From CAVXDP01 sp964562925 (lineage in GTDB: Archaea; Thermoproteota; Bathyarchaeia; 40CM-2-53-6; CAVXDP01): a DNA stretch of 64,000 bases. Made by a program: the position numbers and the translations under genes. The stretch spans positions 22,261 to 86,260 of the forward strand of contig CAZLVF010000002.1 in the NCBI GenBank assembly GCA_964562925.1. Reading direction: 5' to 3'. Below, in pieces: positions 16,841-25,039 of this stretch. The stretch's first letter is position 1; every line of letters begins with the position of its first letter. Under the pieces are notes generated by a model that was not told the origin of the DNA, did no database searches, and saw only the letters and a program-made list of their open reading frames with translations.

Positions 16841-17427
16841 ATCTACCGCTCCTCTATGAAGAAAGAAGATTTGTAAACCACCAGTTCCCGATGGTTACCC
16901 CCCTCGCCGACCCTCCAACCCTATATGAGGGACTCCTCCGCTGCGAGAAAGGCCGAGTGAAAGACCTAGCTGAGAAGAAGATCTGGCCGTTCACTGAATA
17001 TGTGAACTGGCACCGTTTCAGGCTTGAACTTTTGAATGAGTATCCGCTGAAACCGCCGGCCGTTACTTGGCTCACCGAGGTCTCTCATCCGAACATCGTT
17101 CCAAATATTCCTGGAGCTGTATGCGTCTCGGTTCTGGGAGAGGCTTGGCGCCCGGATCTGAAGCTTATCTCGGTCATAAACTCACTCTACTATCTTCTAT
17201 CGGACCCAAACCCCGACAACGTCTTCGACCATCCGAAGTGTATAGAAGCTGCAAAGGTCTGTAGAAGTCACGGCTTCCCAGATAGAGGGATGCGAAAGAA
17301 GACTCCGGAGCCCGAGGATATAATGAGGTTCAACATTATCCCGATCCCTGGTTCAGCTGCTGCCTCACCAGATACTCTCCTCACTTTTAGGATACCCGGT
17401 CGAATGCGCCAAGAGGCAACTCGATGA
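16837..17427 (+). CDS. E2 ubiquitin-conjugating enzyme-like protein
   Basis: 196 residues from GTG 16837, overlapping the Ubl stop. The UBC fold is visible: EYPLKPP (68-74), the HPN motif at 84-86, the candidate active Cys96 in GAVCVSVLGEAWRPDL, and SLYYLLSDPNPDN, which closely follows the eukaryotic E2 helix-2 pattern. The ~65 residues after the core (RKKTPEPEDIMRFNIIPIP onward) exceed a minimal E2. It accepts the Ubl thioester from the E1 encoded next (ATGA overlap). The HPN Asn that stabilises the oxyanion is present. Confidence 0.9.
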   Translation: MNLPLLYEERRFVNHQFPMVTPLADPPTLYEGLLRCEKGRVKDLAEKKIWPFTEYVNWHRFRLELLNEYPLKPPAVTWLTEVSHPNIVPNIPGAVCVSVLGEAWRPDLKLISVINSLYYLLSDPNPDNVFDHPKCIEAAKVCRSHGFPDRGMRKKTPEPEDIMRFNIIPIPGSAAASPDTLLTFRIPGRMRQEATR

Positions 17428-18677
17428 AGGTTACGGCGGAGATCCCGCAGTATAAAGAAGTTGAAGTCAAAGCCTCCAAGAATATGAAGGTGCGGAACCT
17501 AAAGAGAGAGATATGTAAAAAGCTCGGGATCAATGAACAGCTTACGTCTCTGCTTCTACAGGGCAGGCCACTTCGAGAGAACAGCACTATCAAAGAGATC
17601 GGTCTTCAATCTAGAAAGCTAACTGTAGACTATATGTGGGCTAGGCAGCTGCTCCTTTGGGGTAGCAATGGCCAGACAGCGATCGAGAACGCGCAGGTCT
17701 TTCTTGCGGGCGCAGGCGCTATAGGAAACGAGGTTGCAAAGAACCTTGCCATGCTAGGTGTTCAAAGACTTGTGATCGTTGATTATGATCTTGTTGAAAC
17801 CTCAAACCTCAGCCGAACCGTTTTTTATGAGAAGAGCGATGTTGGGAAAGCGAAGGCGGAGGTTCTGTCAAGAAAGCTGAAGAGGAACTATCCGTACGTT
17901 CATCCAACTTTCCACCGCTGTAGAGTCGAGGGCGTCCCAGCTCAAGTGTATTTGAACTCTGATGTTATTGTATCAGGTCTTGACAACGTTCCATCAAGGA
18001 TGCATCTCGCCTCAATCTCCCGGAGATATCAGATCCCCATGGTAGACGCTGGAGCAATAGGCTACGAGGCCAGAGTCCAAGCGTATGTTCCACCTGAGGA
18101 TCCCTGTCCGATATGTCCTCTCCCTCCGGGAAACTATGGGCAGATGGCAGGTCTCAGAAACCCCTGTACCGCACCCCTAGAAGAGATGAGGATCCCTTCT
18201 CTGCCTACATCGATGTCTCTGGTATCGTCGATACAGACTCAGGAGGTAGTGAAGATAATATTGGGATACAAGACCTTCCTAAAGGAGAAGAGGTGGCCAT
18301 CAGAAATAGGAGAGCCTCTAAAGGGGGCGCTTCTAGTTGATCTAAGGTTCAACAGATACTCTAGGGTTGAACTGAATAGGAATCCAAGATGTATGGTATG
18401 TGGAAAAGACGGCGTTGCAAAGAATATTGTAAGCCGATATGAAGTTTCACTTTCAAAGACTGGAAACTCGACGTCTAGACTCCAGAAAAGAGTTAGCGAA
18501 CTCTTAGATGCCAAACCGACAGAGATGCTAATGTTCAAGGAGGACAAAAAGAAACTCGTACCAGTTGAGGTTGGGAAAGAATTAACTGAGTATGATCTAG
18601 AGAAAGGAAAATTTGTTCACATAGTGATGAAGACGGCTGACGACAAGTATTCTGAGGCTGTTGTCAAACTCAAGTGA
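17424..18677 (+). CDS. E1-like Ubl-activating enzyme with beta-grasp domains at both ends
   Basis: 417 residues. Residues 1-70 are a Ubl-like beta-grasp domain (MKVTAEIPQYKEVEVKASKN; LLLQGRPLRENSTIKEIG). Residues 71-320 are the ThiF/E1 adenylation domain: GAGAIG at 96-101, Asp120, SNLSRTVFY with Arg131, GLDN at 185-188, and zinc ligands C228/C231 (CPIC) with C323/C326 (CMVC). The catalytic Cys is most likely Cys248 in NPCTAPLEEMRIP, matching the E1 'PxCT' crossover region. Residues ~335-417 look like a second beta-grasp, in the position of the E1 ubiquitin-fold domain that recruits E2. The gene overlaps E2 by 4 bp and ends the operon. The N-terminal Ubl domain lacks a Gly-Gly end and is probably structural or a pseudo-substrate. 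Confidence 0.9.
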   Translation: MKVTAEIPQYKEVEVKASKNMKVRNLKREICKKLGINEQLTSLLLQGRPLRENSTIKEIGLQSRKLTVDYMWARQLLLWGSNGQTAIENAQVFLAGAGAIGNEVAKNLAMLGVQRLVIVDYDLVETSNLSRTVFYEKSDVGKAKAEVLSRKLKRNYPYVHPTFHRCRVEGVPAQVYLNSDVIVSGLDNVPSRMHLASISRRYQIPMVDAGAIGYEARVQAYVPPEDPCPICPLPPGNYGQMAGLRNPCTAPLEEMRIPSLPTSMSLVSSIQTQEVVKIILGYKTFLKEKRWPSEIGEPLKGALLVDLRFNRYSRVELNRNPRCMVCGKDGVAKNIVSRYEVSLSKTGNSTSRLQKRVSELLDAKPTEMLMFKEDKKKLVPVEVGKELTEYDLEKGKFVHIVMKTADDKYSEAVVKLK

Positions 18678-18745
18678 CCTACTGTTCCAAAAGTCGATCA
18701 TACCAATTCTCAGATACGACTTCTCGAAGGCTTGATAATCTCAGG

Positions 18746-20857
18746 CTATTCAAGCCTTCCCGCTTTTTTCAACCTCTCAGTGGATGCCTTAACCTCTTCA
18801 GGCGTAATCCCTAGTTCGCTTGCGGCCTTTTTCAGAGATATCACGCCAGAATGTTCAAGTATGTAGGAGTAGACTCTTTCGTCCAAATCCGATGCCTCTG
18901 GCGATCTTCTTGAGCCGCATCTCTGACAGAAGTTCTCAGATTCAGAGATCGGCGCACCGCAGCTTGCGCATCGGCCAACGTGGTCTATCACAACTTCCCC
19001 GACTACCGGTTTGGTTCGTGGCGGGCGGGAAACTCGGCGTCTAAGTCTTGTGCTAAACCATGCAAAAGGATCAAGCCCGAGCTTAAACTTCATAAGACCA
19101 ATGATGCTCAGAAGAGATATTCCAATAATAGTTGCTACGATGCCACCTAGGAAAAGTGGACTGAGAACCGTCACGGTGGCATTTGCACGGTCTTCTTCGT
19201 AACGTAGATCGCCAGAGTAGACAACCTCAACTTTCACCGTGTCAGCAGAAATTACTTCGAATGAGATTGACGCTATCCCTTCGTTATCTGTCACGAGTTC
19301 TTGATTTATCCTTCTGCTGCCGGCTGCTACTGTGAAGTCCAATGTTGCGCTTTCAATCGGGTTCCCGGACAAGTCTTTAAGCATGGCTTTGACCACAAGG
19401 TTGTCTCCTTGAATGACAAAGCCTTGCGCGAAGAGCGTCAATGTTGTGCGAATGCCTTCGATAGGAAGTGTTCCAGACCATTCGGCACCTTCAAAATTTC
19501 TTTCTCCTACATACGTGATCCTCAGTTGAACTGATCCCTTTCTTCCCGGCACGTATTGCATAGAGGCAAAACCGTCCTCGTTTGTCAAGGAGCTTCCGAG
19601 CTTCTCATTGTCAGCATAGAACTCGACCACTTGTCCCGGCACGGGGTTGCCCATCTCATCAGATAGTTGAGCCGTGATGTTCAGACTTTGCCCAACAACG
19701 GTTGTTTCTGGGATACTTGATGAAAGCTTAGTCGGGATAGGGAGGATTCTGATTCTCGTCGTTGTGGTTGCGGAATCATAGGTAGCAGACCCTTCGTAAA
19801 GGGCTTTCACTTGATATTCGCCCACATTCAAGGTTCCAGAATATGCCAGCTTTGCTTGGCCCGACGAGTCAGTCAAGCCTGTTCCGATCTCTGTTTGCTC
19901 AGATCCGGCTAGGATGTAAAACCTTACAGGTTGGTCTGGTAGAGGGTCTCCGTTCGCATCAACCAGCGTCACAGCCGCCTCGATAGGATATCTGTACTTT
20001 ACTGTTTCTGGAACGTCGAGTTTGAGGTTGGCCCCAAGCTTGGTGACAGTAAGGGTTATAGAAGCTTTCTCTACGTGAGAGGTTCCCCTGAAATCTGAAT
20101 ATGATATTTCAAACGTGAGTACATGCGGCCCCATAGAAGCAGTTGAAGGAACAGACACAGAGAAATCTGTTCGTGCGGTCTCGCTTGGGGATACATCGCC
20201 AATAGTCTGCGTCCACGGGTTAACAATCAATCCGGAAGAGTCTACTAGTGAGACAGAAGCTGAATACATTCTGTCGTTTCCACCATTCTGGAATGAGATA
20301 GTGAGCGTCGAAGGTTTCCTTGCGCCGAGTTGAACGGTTGAGATCGACTGATACCAGCCTGCAACGTACAATTTTACGACGAGAACCCTGAACTCCCTAA
20401 CATCCTCTAGAACCACTGTCGTCTGATTCTTCCAGTACAGCTCGGCGCGCATGAGATACTCGTCCGGCCCCCTCAAGTTCGCAACGACGATCTCGTGCCA
20501 GGTCGAACGTCCAGGCCTACACTCCCACGGCGAAGAGAACTCGTCGACAACGATAACTCCGTCGCCGTACACCTTGAAGAAGAAGAGTGACGCGCCCGAC
20601 GGATCTCTCCGCTCTAGGTTCAACACCGTGAAATTGAGGTTTTCCGTATCTCCGTCATAGATCTTCGCGACATAAATCGTCTCTAGAATTCTAGCTCCCA
20701 ATGCTCCCTGGGCTTCGATATGAAGCGGGTTGGTAAAAAAGAACGGTCCCGCCATGAGAGCTAATAGAAAGCAGAATATGAGGCAGTCACGCCCTATCTT
20801 CGTAGACTTTCCCTCTACTCCACAAGTTAACGTATGACTCACTCTTGAAGTCGGCAT
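18746..20857 (-). CDS. Ig-repeat membrane receptor with cytoplasmic zinc ribbon and winged helix
   Basis: 703 residues. A signal peptide (CLIFCFLLALMAGPFFF, about 27-43) is followed by ~510 extracytoplasmic residues with several Ig-like/invasin-type repeats; three share a pattern with a conserved G-x-P-x-x-x-x-x-x-F strand and a later D-x-x-G-x-A strand (GDPLPDQPVRFYI, GNPVPGQVVEFYA, GNPIESATLDFTV). A membrane helix lies at about 566-588 (LFLGGIVATIIGISLLSIIG). The cytoplasmic tail holds a basic stretch, a zinc ribbon (C630, C633, C644, C647) and a ~45-residue winged-helix-like C-terminus (YSYILEHSGVISLKKAASEL). It could bring an outside signal to DNA at the membrane. It converges on the ubiquitin-like operon. 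Confidence 0.82.
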   Translation of the reverse strand: MPTSRVSHTLTCGVEGKSTKIGRDCLIFCFLLALMAGPFFFTNPLHIEAQGALGARILETIYVAKIYDGDTENLNFTVLNLERRDPSGASLFFFKVYGDGVIVVDEFSSPWECRPGRSTWHEIVVANLRGPDEYLMRAELYWKNQTTVVLEDVREFRVLVVKLYVAGWYQSISTVQLGARKPSTLTISFQNGGNDRMYSASVSLVDSSGLIVNPWTQTIGDVSPSETARTDFSVSVPSTASMGPHVLTFEISYSDFRGTSHVEKASITLTVTKLGANLKLDVPETVKYRYPIEAAVTLVDANGDPLPDQPVRFYILAGSEQTEIGTGLTDSSGQAKLAYSGTLNVGEYQVKALYEGSATYDSATTTTRIRILPIPTKLSSSIPETTVVGQSLNITAQLSDEMGNPVPGQVVEFYADNEKLGSSLTNEDGFASMQYVPGRKGSVQLRITYVGERNFEGAEWSGTLPIEGIRTTLTLFAQGFVIQGDNLVVKAMLKDLSGNPIESATLDFTVAAGSRRINQELVTDNEGIASISFEVISADTVKVEVVYSGDLRYEEDRANATVTVLSPLFLGGIVATIIGISLLSIIGLMKFKLGLDPFAWFSTRLRRRVSRPPRTKPVVGEVVIDHVGRCASCGAPISESENFCQRCGSRRSPEASDLDERVYSYILEHSGVISLKKAASELGITPEEVKASTERLKKAGRLE

Positions 20858-21324
20858 CTCGAAATATATTGCTATCTCCTACAATAATCATGTCAGAACT
20901 GTCATGTCGAAACTATGGAAGCCAACCGTCAGAAACTGAAATGTACTATGTGAAACGTTTCTGGTCAAGAAATTCACATTATTCAATAGTGAGATGGACT
21001 TAGAGTTGGGCTGGCATCAGCCTATAAACCAACAGGATCTCATACGTCTCTGACTCTAATGGAACATCTCCAAGACGATAAATGAGTCGTTAGTGATCGA
21101 GGCCATGGAGATCTTAGTTCACCGCACTTTGGCGAAATGAAAACTCTCATTTATTCCATCTATTTACAGCGGACACAAGCTACCGAGTGTGCTTATGATC
21201 AAAGCTCCCAGAGGGACATGACTTAAAGGGCTGCGACATGGATAGAAGGATATTCTACGGCGATGCGAACAGGGAAAGCGGTTTCCTCAGGTATGATTCT
21301 TTATTGCGTCAAGAGTGAACGATT
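20858..21324. other. intergenic region between divergent genes
   Basis: 467 bp upstream of both the Ig-repeat receptor and the Hjc-like nuclease. AT-rich stretches on the minus strand near 20870-20890 could hold the receptor promoter. No convincing gene seen. Confidence 0.4.
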
Positions 21325-21612
21325 ATGGGAATGACCAGTTACTACAAGGGAAGAGCCCGAGAGTATCGTGTCCTCCAGGCGCTTCGCCGCGATGGTTGGT
21401 TCTGCACTAGAAGCGCCGCCTCACATGGCCCTGTCGACATATTTGCGGGAAAAGATGGTCGAACCTTAATGATACAGGTGAAGAGCGGCAGGGGTAGAAT
21501 CGCTGAGGAGGATAGAAAAACGCTAATTGAATGGGCGAAAGCGTTCAATGGAATAGCTCAAGTATGGTGGTTTAGAAAGGGACGAATGCCCGAGATAGAA
21601 ACCATCGCCTAG
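21325..21612 (+). CDS. Hjc-like PD-(D/E)XK nuclease
   Basis: 95 residues. Order of elements: KGRAREYRVLQALRRDGWF (Glu helix), SAASHGPVDIFAGKDGRTLMIQVKSGRG (split here as SAASHGPVDIFAG and LMIQVKSG). The core thus reads D-x(n)-QxK, where Hjc usually has ExK; a QxK variant is known in some PD-(D/E)XK lineages. The length is near that of short archaeal Holliday junction resolvases (~120). It may resolve junctions or cut other branched DNA. It stands alone, followed by 427 bp without a clear gene. Confidence 0.75.
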   Translation: MGMTSYYKGRAREYRVLQALRRDGWFCTRSAASHGPVDIFAGKDGRTLMIQVKSGRGRIAEEDRKTLIEWAKAFNGIAQVWWFRKGRMPEIETIA

Positions 21613-22039
21613 TGTGACGGAGCTCGAAAACGTGTTAGGAAAAACTTATGCCTCATGAGCATGATTCTGTGCACTTGTGAGAAGAGAGCTACATCTTCTG
21701 TTGCAAGCAGCAAGATAACCCCTCGCTTCTTAGCCACGGTTAGTATGAGACATTGTTGATGGTGGTATCACTGCAAAAGAAGACAACTTTGCTTGAACCA
21801 CTTGAAGTCAAGCATGCGATCCGAAACAGTCGGAGCGTACGGACCCGGGATCGGTATCAAGAGCTACAGAATAGTCAGAGAACCTGCGAACGTTCAAATC
21901 TACTTGAGATTTGATCTGACTGGGATAGATTGCTAGCTTTTGGTATCATCTAGTATCGTTTACTTTCATTATTCTCTGTTGCTTATGGCCGCAGCTTCAC
22001 ATGATATTCTACCTGATGTCTTGTACGGTGACATGTGTG
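21613..22039. other. intergenic region upstream of the crenactin cluster
   Basis: 427 bp. Several short frames are open but none has a family signature. The cluster's promoter must lie here; TTTACTTTCATTATT near 21959 is AT-rich, but no TATA box stands out. Confidence 0.35.
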
Positions 22040-22213
22040 ATGTTAGAAGGGAAGACCAGAATCATACTTCCGCCCAGGGGTGGAAAAACAGGTATCTTGT
22101 ATATTCCTGCTGACATCGTGAAAGACTCCTCTTTTCCATTTCAAGCTAACGAAAGGGTGCTTGTTCGAATAGTGGGGAAGAAGCTAGTAGTGGAGAGGGA
22201 GGGTGAGGGTTGA
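22040..22213 (+). CDS. small AbrB-like swapped-hairpin protein
   Basis: 57 residues from ATG 22040 (MLEGKTRIILPPRGGKTG). The strand pattern TRIILPP...GILYIPADIV...VLVRIVGKKLVVER resembles the SpoVT/AbrB swapped-hairpin domain, which binds DNA as a dimer. Its TGA overlaps the TTG start of the next gene (TTGA), so it is the first gene of the crenactin cluster. It could autoregulate the cluster. The similarity is modest. Confidence 0.6.
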   Translation: MLEGKTRIILPPRGGKTGILYIPADIVKDSSFPFQANERVLVRIVGKKLVVEREGEG

Positions 22214-22752
22214 AGAGGATAAGAAGAATTTCAGGGCAGGTAGCGTGGCGAGCGAGAAAAGTTGGAAATCTCCGTCAGGACTATTGGAAGAGGCTCCTTG
22301 CGGATATCGGCAAGCTGGCAGTCTTTCGTGGGACGAAAGGAGGTTATTACCGTTTCTCGGGCGGCAGGTTGTATCTGATAGGAAACCCGATCGATAATGA
22401 TGGCTATACCACGTTTACGGTGGGGTTTAAGGGGTCAAAACCCTCTTTTGTTGACCTCCTCCTTCAGGCGTCAACTGGAGACTTTGAGATATGTGACATC
22501 TCATTCTTCTTGAGAGATCAGATGATTGACTTCGAGAACCTACTGAAGAATCTAAGATTCCGTTGTAACGATCTTAGGGAAGAGGCTAATGGAAATTTCT
22601 CCGCAAAAATAGCAGACGACCTCAAAGTAGCTCGACTCTCCGGCTATCCAAACATGAATATCATCAAAATATCAAGATCGTTTACGAGGAGAGGCTTGGA
22701 ACCAAGTCGATTCCTTGATAGATTTATCGAGATGAACTTGAATGGGAAATGA
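22210..22752 (+). CDS. hypothetical protein upstream of crenactin
   Basis: 180 residues from TTG 22210. A basic N-terminus (KRIRRISGQVAWRARKVG) precedes an alpha/beta body with FTVGFKGSKPSFVDLL and FRCNDLREEANGNF. No membrane segment or metal motif. Overlaps on both sides (4 bp before, 11 bp after) show tight coupling with the AbrB-like gene and crenactin. In Pyrobaculum crenactin is encoded with arcadins; this protein occupies a comparable place, but I do not recognise it as a particular arcadin. Confidence 0.7.
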   Translation: MKRIRRISGQVAWRARKVGNLRQDYWKRLLADIGKLAVFRGTKGGYYRFSGGRLYLIGNPIDNDGYTTFTVGFKGSKPSFVDLLLQASTGDFEICDISFFLRDQMIDFENLLKNLRFRCNDLREEANGNFSAKIADDLKVARLSGYPNMNIIKISRSFTRRGLEPSRFLDRFIEMNLNGK

Positions 22753-24028
22753 AGCAAGAAGATCATCGTACAAGCAGGAATACACTTTTGGAATGGACTA
22801 TGGAACGGGGGACTTCAAGTATGGACCGATATCATGCGGCGAGAAACCGGAGATCATAGAGAATCGAGGATACTTTCCCGACAGAGAATCGATCATGTAC
22901 ACCACATTCGAGAATCCTAGGGAGATAATAGTTGGTAGAGATGTTCCGCTCTATCTTCAAGCCAGCGATGACCTTTCAACTAGACTAGTGTACCCGATGA
23001 AGAATGGAGTCATCGGTAAGAATGATCTCCAGGCTTGGAGCGTCGTCCGAGAGATATCGAAGTATGGGATAGAGACATTCAAACCTGCAGACTCGGATTT
23101 CCAAGGTTTCTACCTAGTTTCCTCGCTTTCATCGGTCTCCCCAAGGTACATGTATGAAAAACTCTTCGAGGCTTATGGAGAGATCAACAGAGAACAGAAG
23201 CTGATCAAAGCTGCAACCGTGATACAGCAACCTCTCGCGGTTGCGATCGCGCATAAAACGACAACCTGCGTCGTTATCGAGTCAGGCCACGGAAACACCC
23301 AGATCTGCCCAATCTCAAGGTACCCTGTCCGAAACGCCATCGTAGCAATAAATCGAGGAGGCGGAGACTCAAACGCATTGACCGCCGAGATTCTTAAGGA
23401 CCAGGGCTACGGGGACCTCGCCAGAGAAGAAGCGATCGTCAGGAAGGTGAAGGAGAGCATCGGCCTAGTTCCCATAGACTTGGAGAAGGCTGTGGCTTCT
23501 GCCAAGAGGAACCCGAAAAAGTTCAGGGCTAGGTTCAAAGTGCCTGGAACACGCGTTTCGATAGAGTTTGAGGATAACTCTTGGACGCGTTTCCTAATTG
23601 GAGAATACGTCTTCAACCCGAACCATGAGCTGTTCCAAAGCTACTTCTCCAGAGGTATGGGAAGACCTAAAGACGTTAAGGTCGGTGATACAACCTTCAA
23701 GGGCACCTTGGATTTTGGCGACGCAGTTGTCGAAGCTGTTGAACGCTGTCCCATAGAGCTCCAGCCACACCTCTACAGGCAGATCCTACTTTCAGGAGGC
23801 AACTTCAGCTGGAAACCGCCAGAACAGCTGAAGGACGTGGCAACCGACTCCGCAAACAAGATGCGGATACTTCTGAGGAAGAAGGGTGTAACAAACGTCA
23901 AGAGCCTCATGACAGAATCGCCTCAGTTCTCAGTCTGGCGTGGATGTATAATCTATGGCTACGCGGTGCCAGAGGACTATGAATGGAGCTGGGACCGTAT
24001 GGAAGGTTGGAACATGCTTGGCGACTGA
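22742..24028 (+). CDS. crenactin (archaeal actin)
   Basis: 428 residues, very close in length and segment order to Pyrobaculum crenactin. The phosphate-1 loop is YTFGMDYGTGDFKYGPI (about 14-30), phosphate-2 VVIESGHGNTQICPIS, the connect segment INRGGGDSNALT, and adenosine motif QILLSGGNFSWKPP. WTRFLIGEYVFNPNHE and PQFSVWRGCIIYGYA are specific crenactin signatures. Crenactin forms ATP-dependent double-helical filaments tied to cell shape. It sits between overlapping genes of unknown function that are candidate arcadin-like partners. Confidence 0.93.
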   Translation: MGNEARRSSYKQEYTFGMDYGTGDFKYGPISCGEKPEIIENRGYFPDRESIMYTTFENPREIIVGRDVPLYLQASDDLSTRLVYPMKNGVIGKNDLQAWSVVREISKYGIETFKPADSDFQGFYLVSSLSSVSPRYMYEKLFEAYGEINREQKLIKAATVIQQPLAVAIAHKTTTCVVIESGHGNTQICPISRYPVRNAIVAINRGGGDSNALTAEILKDQGYGDLAREEAIVRKVKESIGLVPIDLEKAVASAKRNPKKFRARFKVPGTRVSIEFEDNSWTRFLIGEYVFNPNHELFQSYFSRGMGRPKDVKVGDTTFKGTLDFGDAVVEAVERCPIELQPHLYRQILLSGGNFSWKPPEQLKDVATDSANKMRILLRKKGVTNVKSLMTESPQFSVWRGCIIYGYAVPEDYEWSWDRMEGWNMLGD

Positions 24029-24671
24029 AAGTTCTCTTATAGAACGAGTGAAAGGATACTTCATCACAAAAGGGATGCAGGACGCTGGAACCCTCAGCAA
24101 AAACCACTCTGAGAGCAACTGCCTCATATTCTCGGGGACAGGAGTTCTGTCCGCAGTAAGAGTTCTCAGAGAAGAAGAGTTATCCACCAGAAACTCGGTT
24201 TTGGAAGCAGTCCTATCATCAGCCACCCTGATTAACCGTGTTAACCAAGTCTACCTAGCCTTACCAAGGCTGGTTTCGTCAACCATCGAAAGCAAAATCA
24301 TGGAAGAGTATGGAATCGGGCTCATCGTCTACGATCAGAAGAACGTGGAGGAAGTTGTGGCGCCAAGGTACTTCCAAACTGCAAGCCAACATACAATTGT
24401 TGCCTCGGAGAACGAAGACTCTCATAGAGTCTTGGTCGAAGAGATAGACACGTTGAGAGGCAGGTTAAGATCTCTAGAAGAGGCTGTAGAATCGTTGAGG
24501 TCAGAAGTCGAATATCTTAGATCTTGGAAGCCTCAAGCCCCGCGCGAAGAGACAGTGACATCCTCATCGGTTTCGCCGAGGTTTGAGGGAGCGCCCTCAT
24601 TTCTCAGAGACAACCCTTGGATAGAGGTGCTCTCAAGAAGAGGCCGCGAGGGTGAGAGGCTTGTCAGCTGA
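24018..24671 (+). CDS. coiled-coil protein following crenactin, candidate arcadin-like partner
   Basis: About 217 residues if started at TTG 24018, overlapping crenactin by 11 bp; a longer frame from 23955 would overlap by 74 bp and is less likely. The N-terminal ~125 residues are alpha/beta. A heptad-like coiled coil (VEEIDTLRGRLRSLEEAVES onward) spans about 147-176. After a Ser/Thr/Pro-rich linker the C-terminus has a short amphipathic stretch, FLRDNPWIEVLSRRG. Arcadin-2 of Pyrobaculum binds crenactin through its coiled-coil protein's C-terminal helix. The same architecture here suggests an analogous filament regulator; homology is not shown. Confidence 0.68.
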   Translation: MATESSLIERVKGYFITKGMQDAGTLSKNHSESNCLIFSGTGVLSAVRVLREEELSTRNSVLEAVLSSATLINRVNQVYLALPRLVSSTIESKIMEEYGIGLIVYDQKNVEEVVAPRYFQTASQHTIVASENEDSHRVLVEEIDTLRGRLRSLEEAVESLRSEVEYLRSWKPQAPREETVTSSSVSPRFEGAPSFLRDNPWIEVLSRRGREGERLVS

Positions 24672-24948
24672 GAAGGTGAGCAACCTATTTCACATTGAGA
24701 TAAGATCCTTCAATATAGTGATCGATCTAGAAGATCTTTTCACACCGGAGGCGACTATTGAACAGTTCATAAAACTTCACGGTTTCAGCCCCAAGCCCCC
24801 GCGCTATAGAGTTGTGAACGTCGAGACCGTTGCATGCTCCGAAGATGGACAACCTGTCCTAGTTACGGAATGTGGAAGATGCTCGAGGTTCGTTCGAAGG
24901 TACCAGGGAAGTATATGCTGTCGTCGCACACGATACATAGAAAAGTAG
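24652..24948 (+). CDS. small cysteine-containing protein at end of crenactin cluster
   Basis: Up to 98 residues from GTG 24652 (overlap of 20 bp with the preceding gene); TTG 24661 or GTG 24676 are also possible starts. The C-terminal half has C-x2-C and CC (ECGRCSRFVRRYQGSICC), possibly one zinc site. No family recognised. The overlap and lack of a gap make it part of the crenactin operon. Confidence 0.6.
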   Translation: MRGLSAEKVSNLFHIEIRSFNIVIDLEDLFTPEATIEQFIKLHGFSPKPPRYRVVNVETVACSEDGQPVLVTECGRCSRFVRRYQGSICCRRTRYIEK

Positions 24949-25039
24949 TAATCTAACATTGTCTAATTTCTATTGAACAGTGCGCAACGCTTCTTTGGCC
25001 ATCACTTCAGGTCGTTGAAGCTTCCGTTCACGGTTGAGG

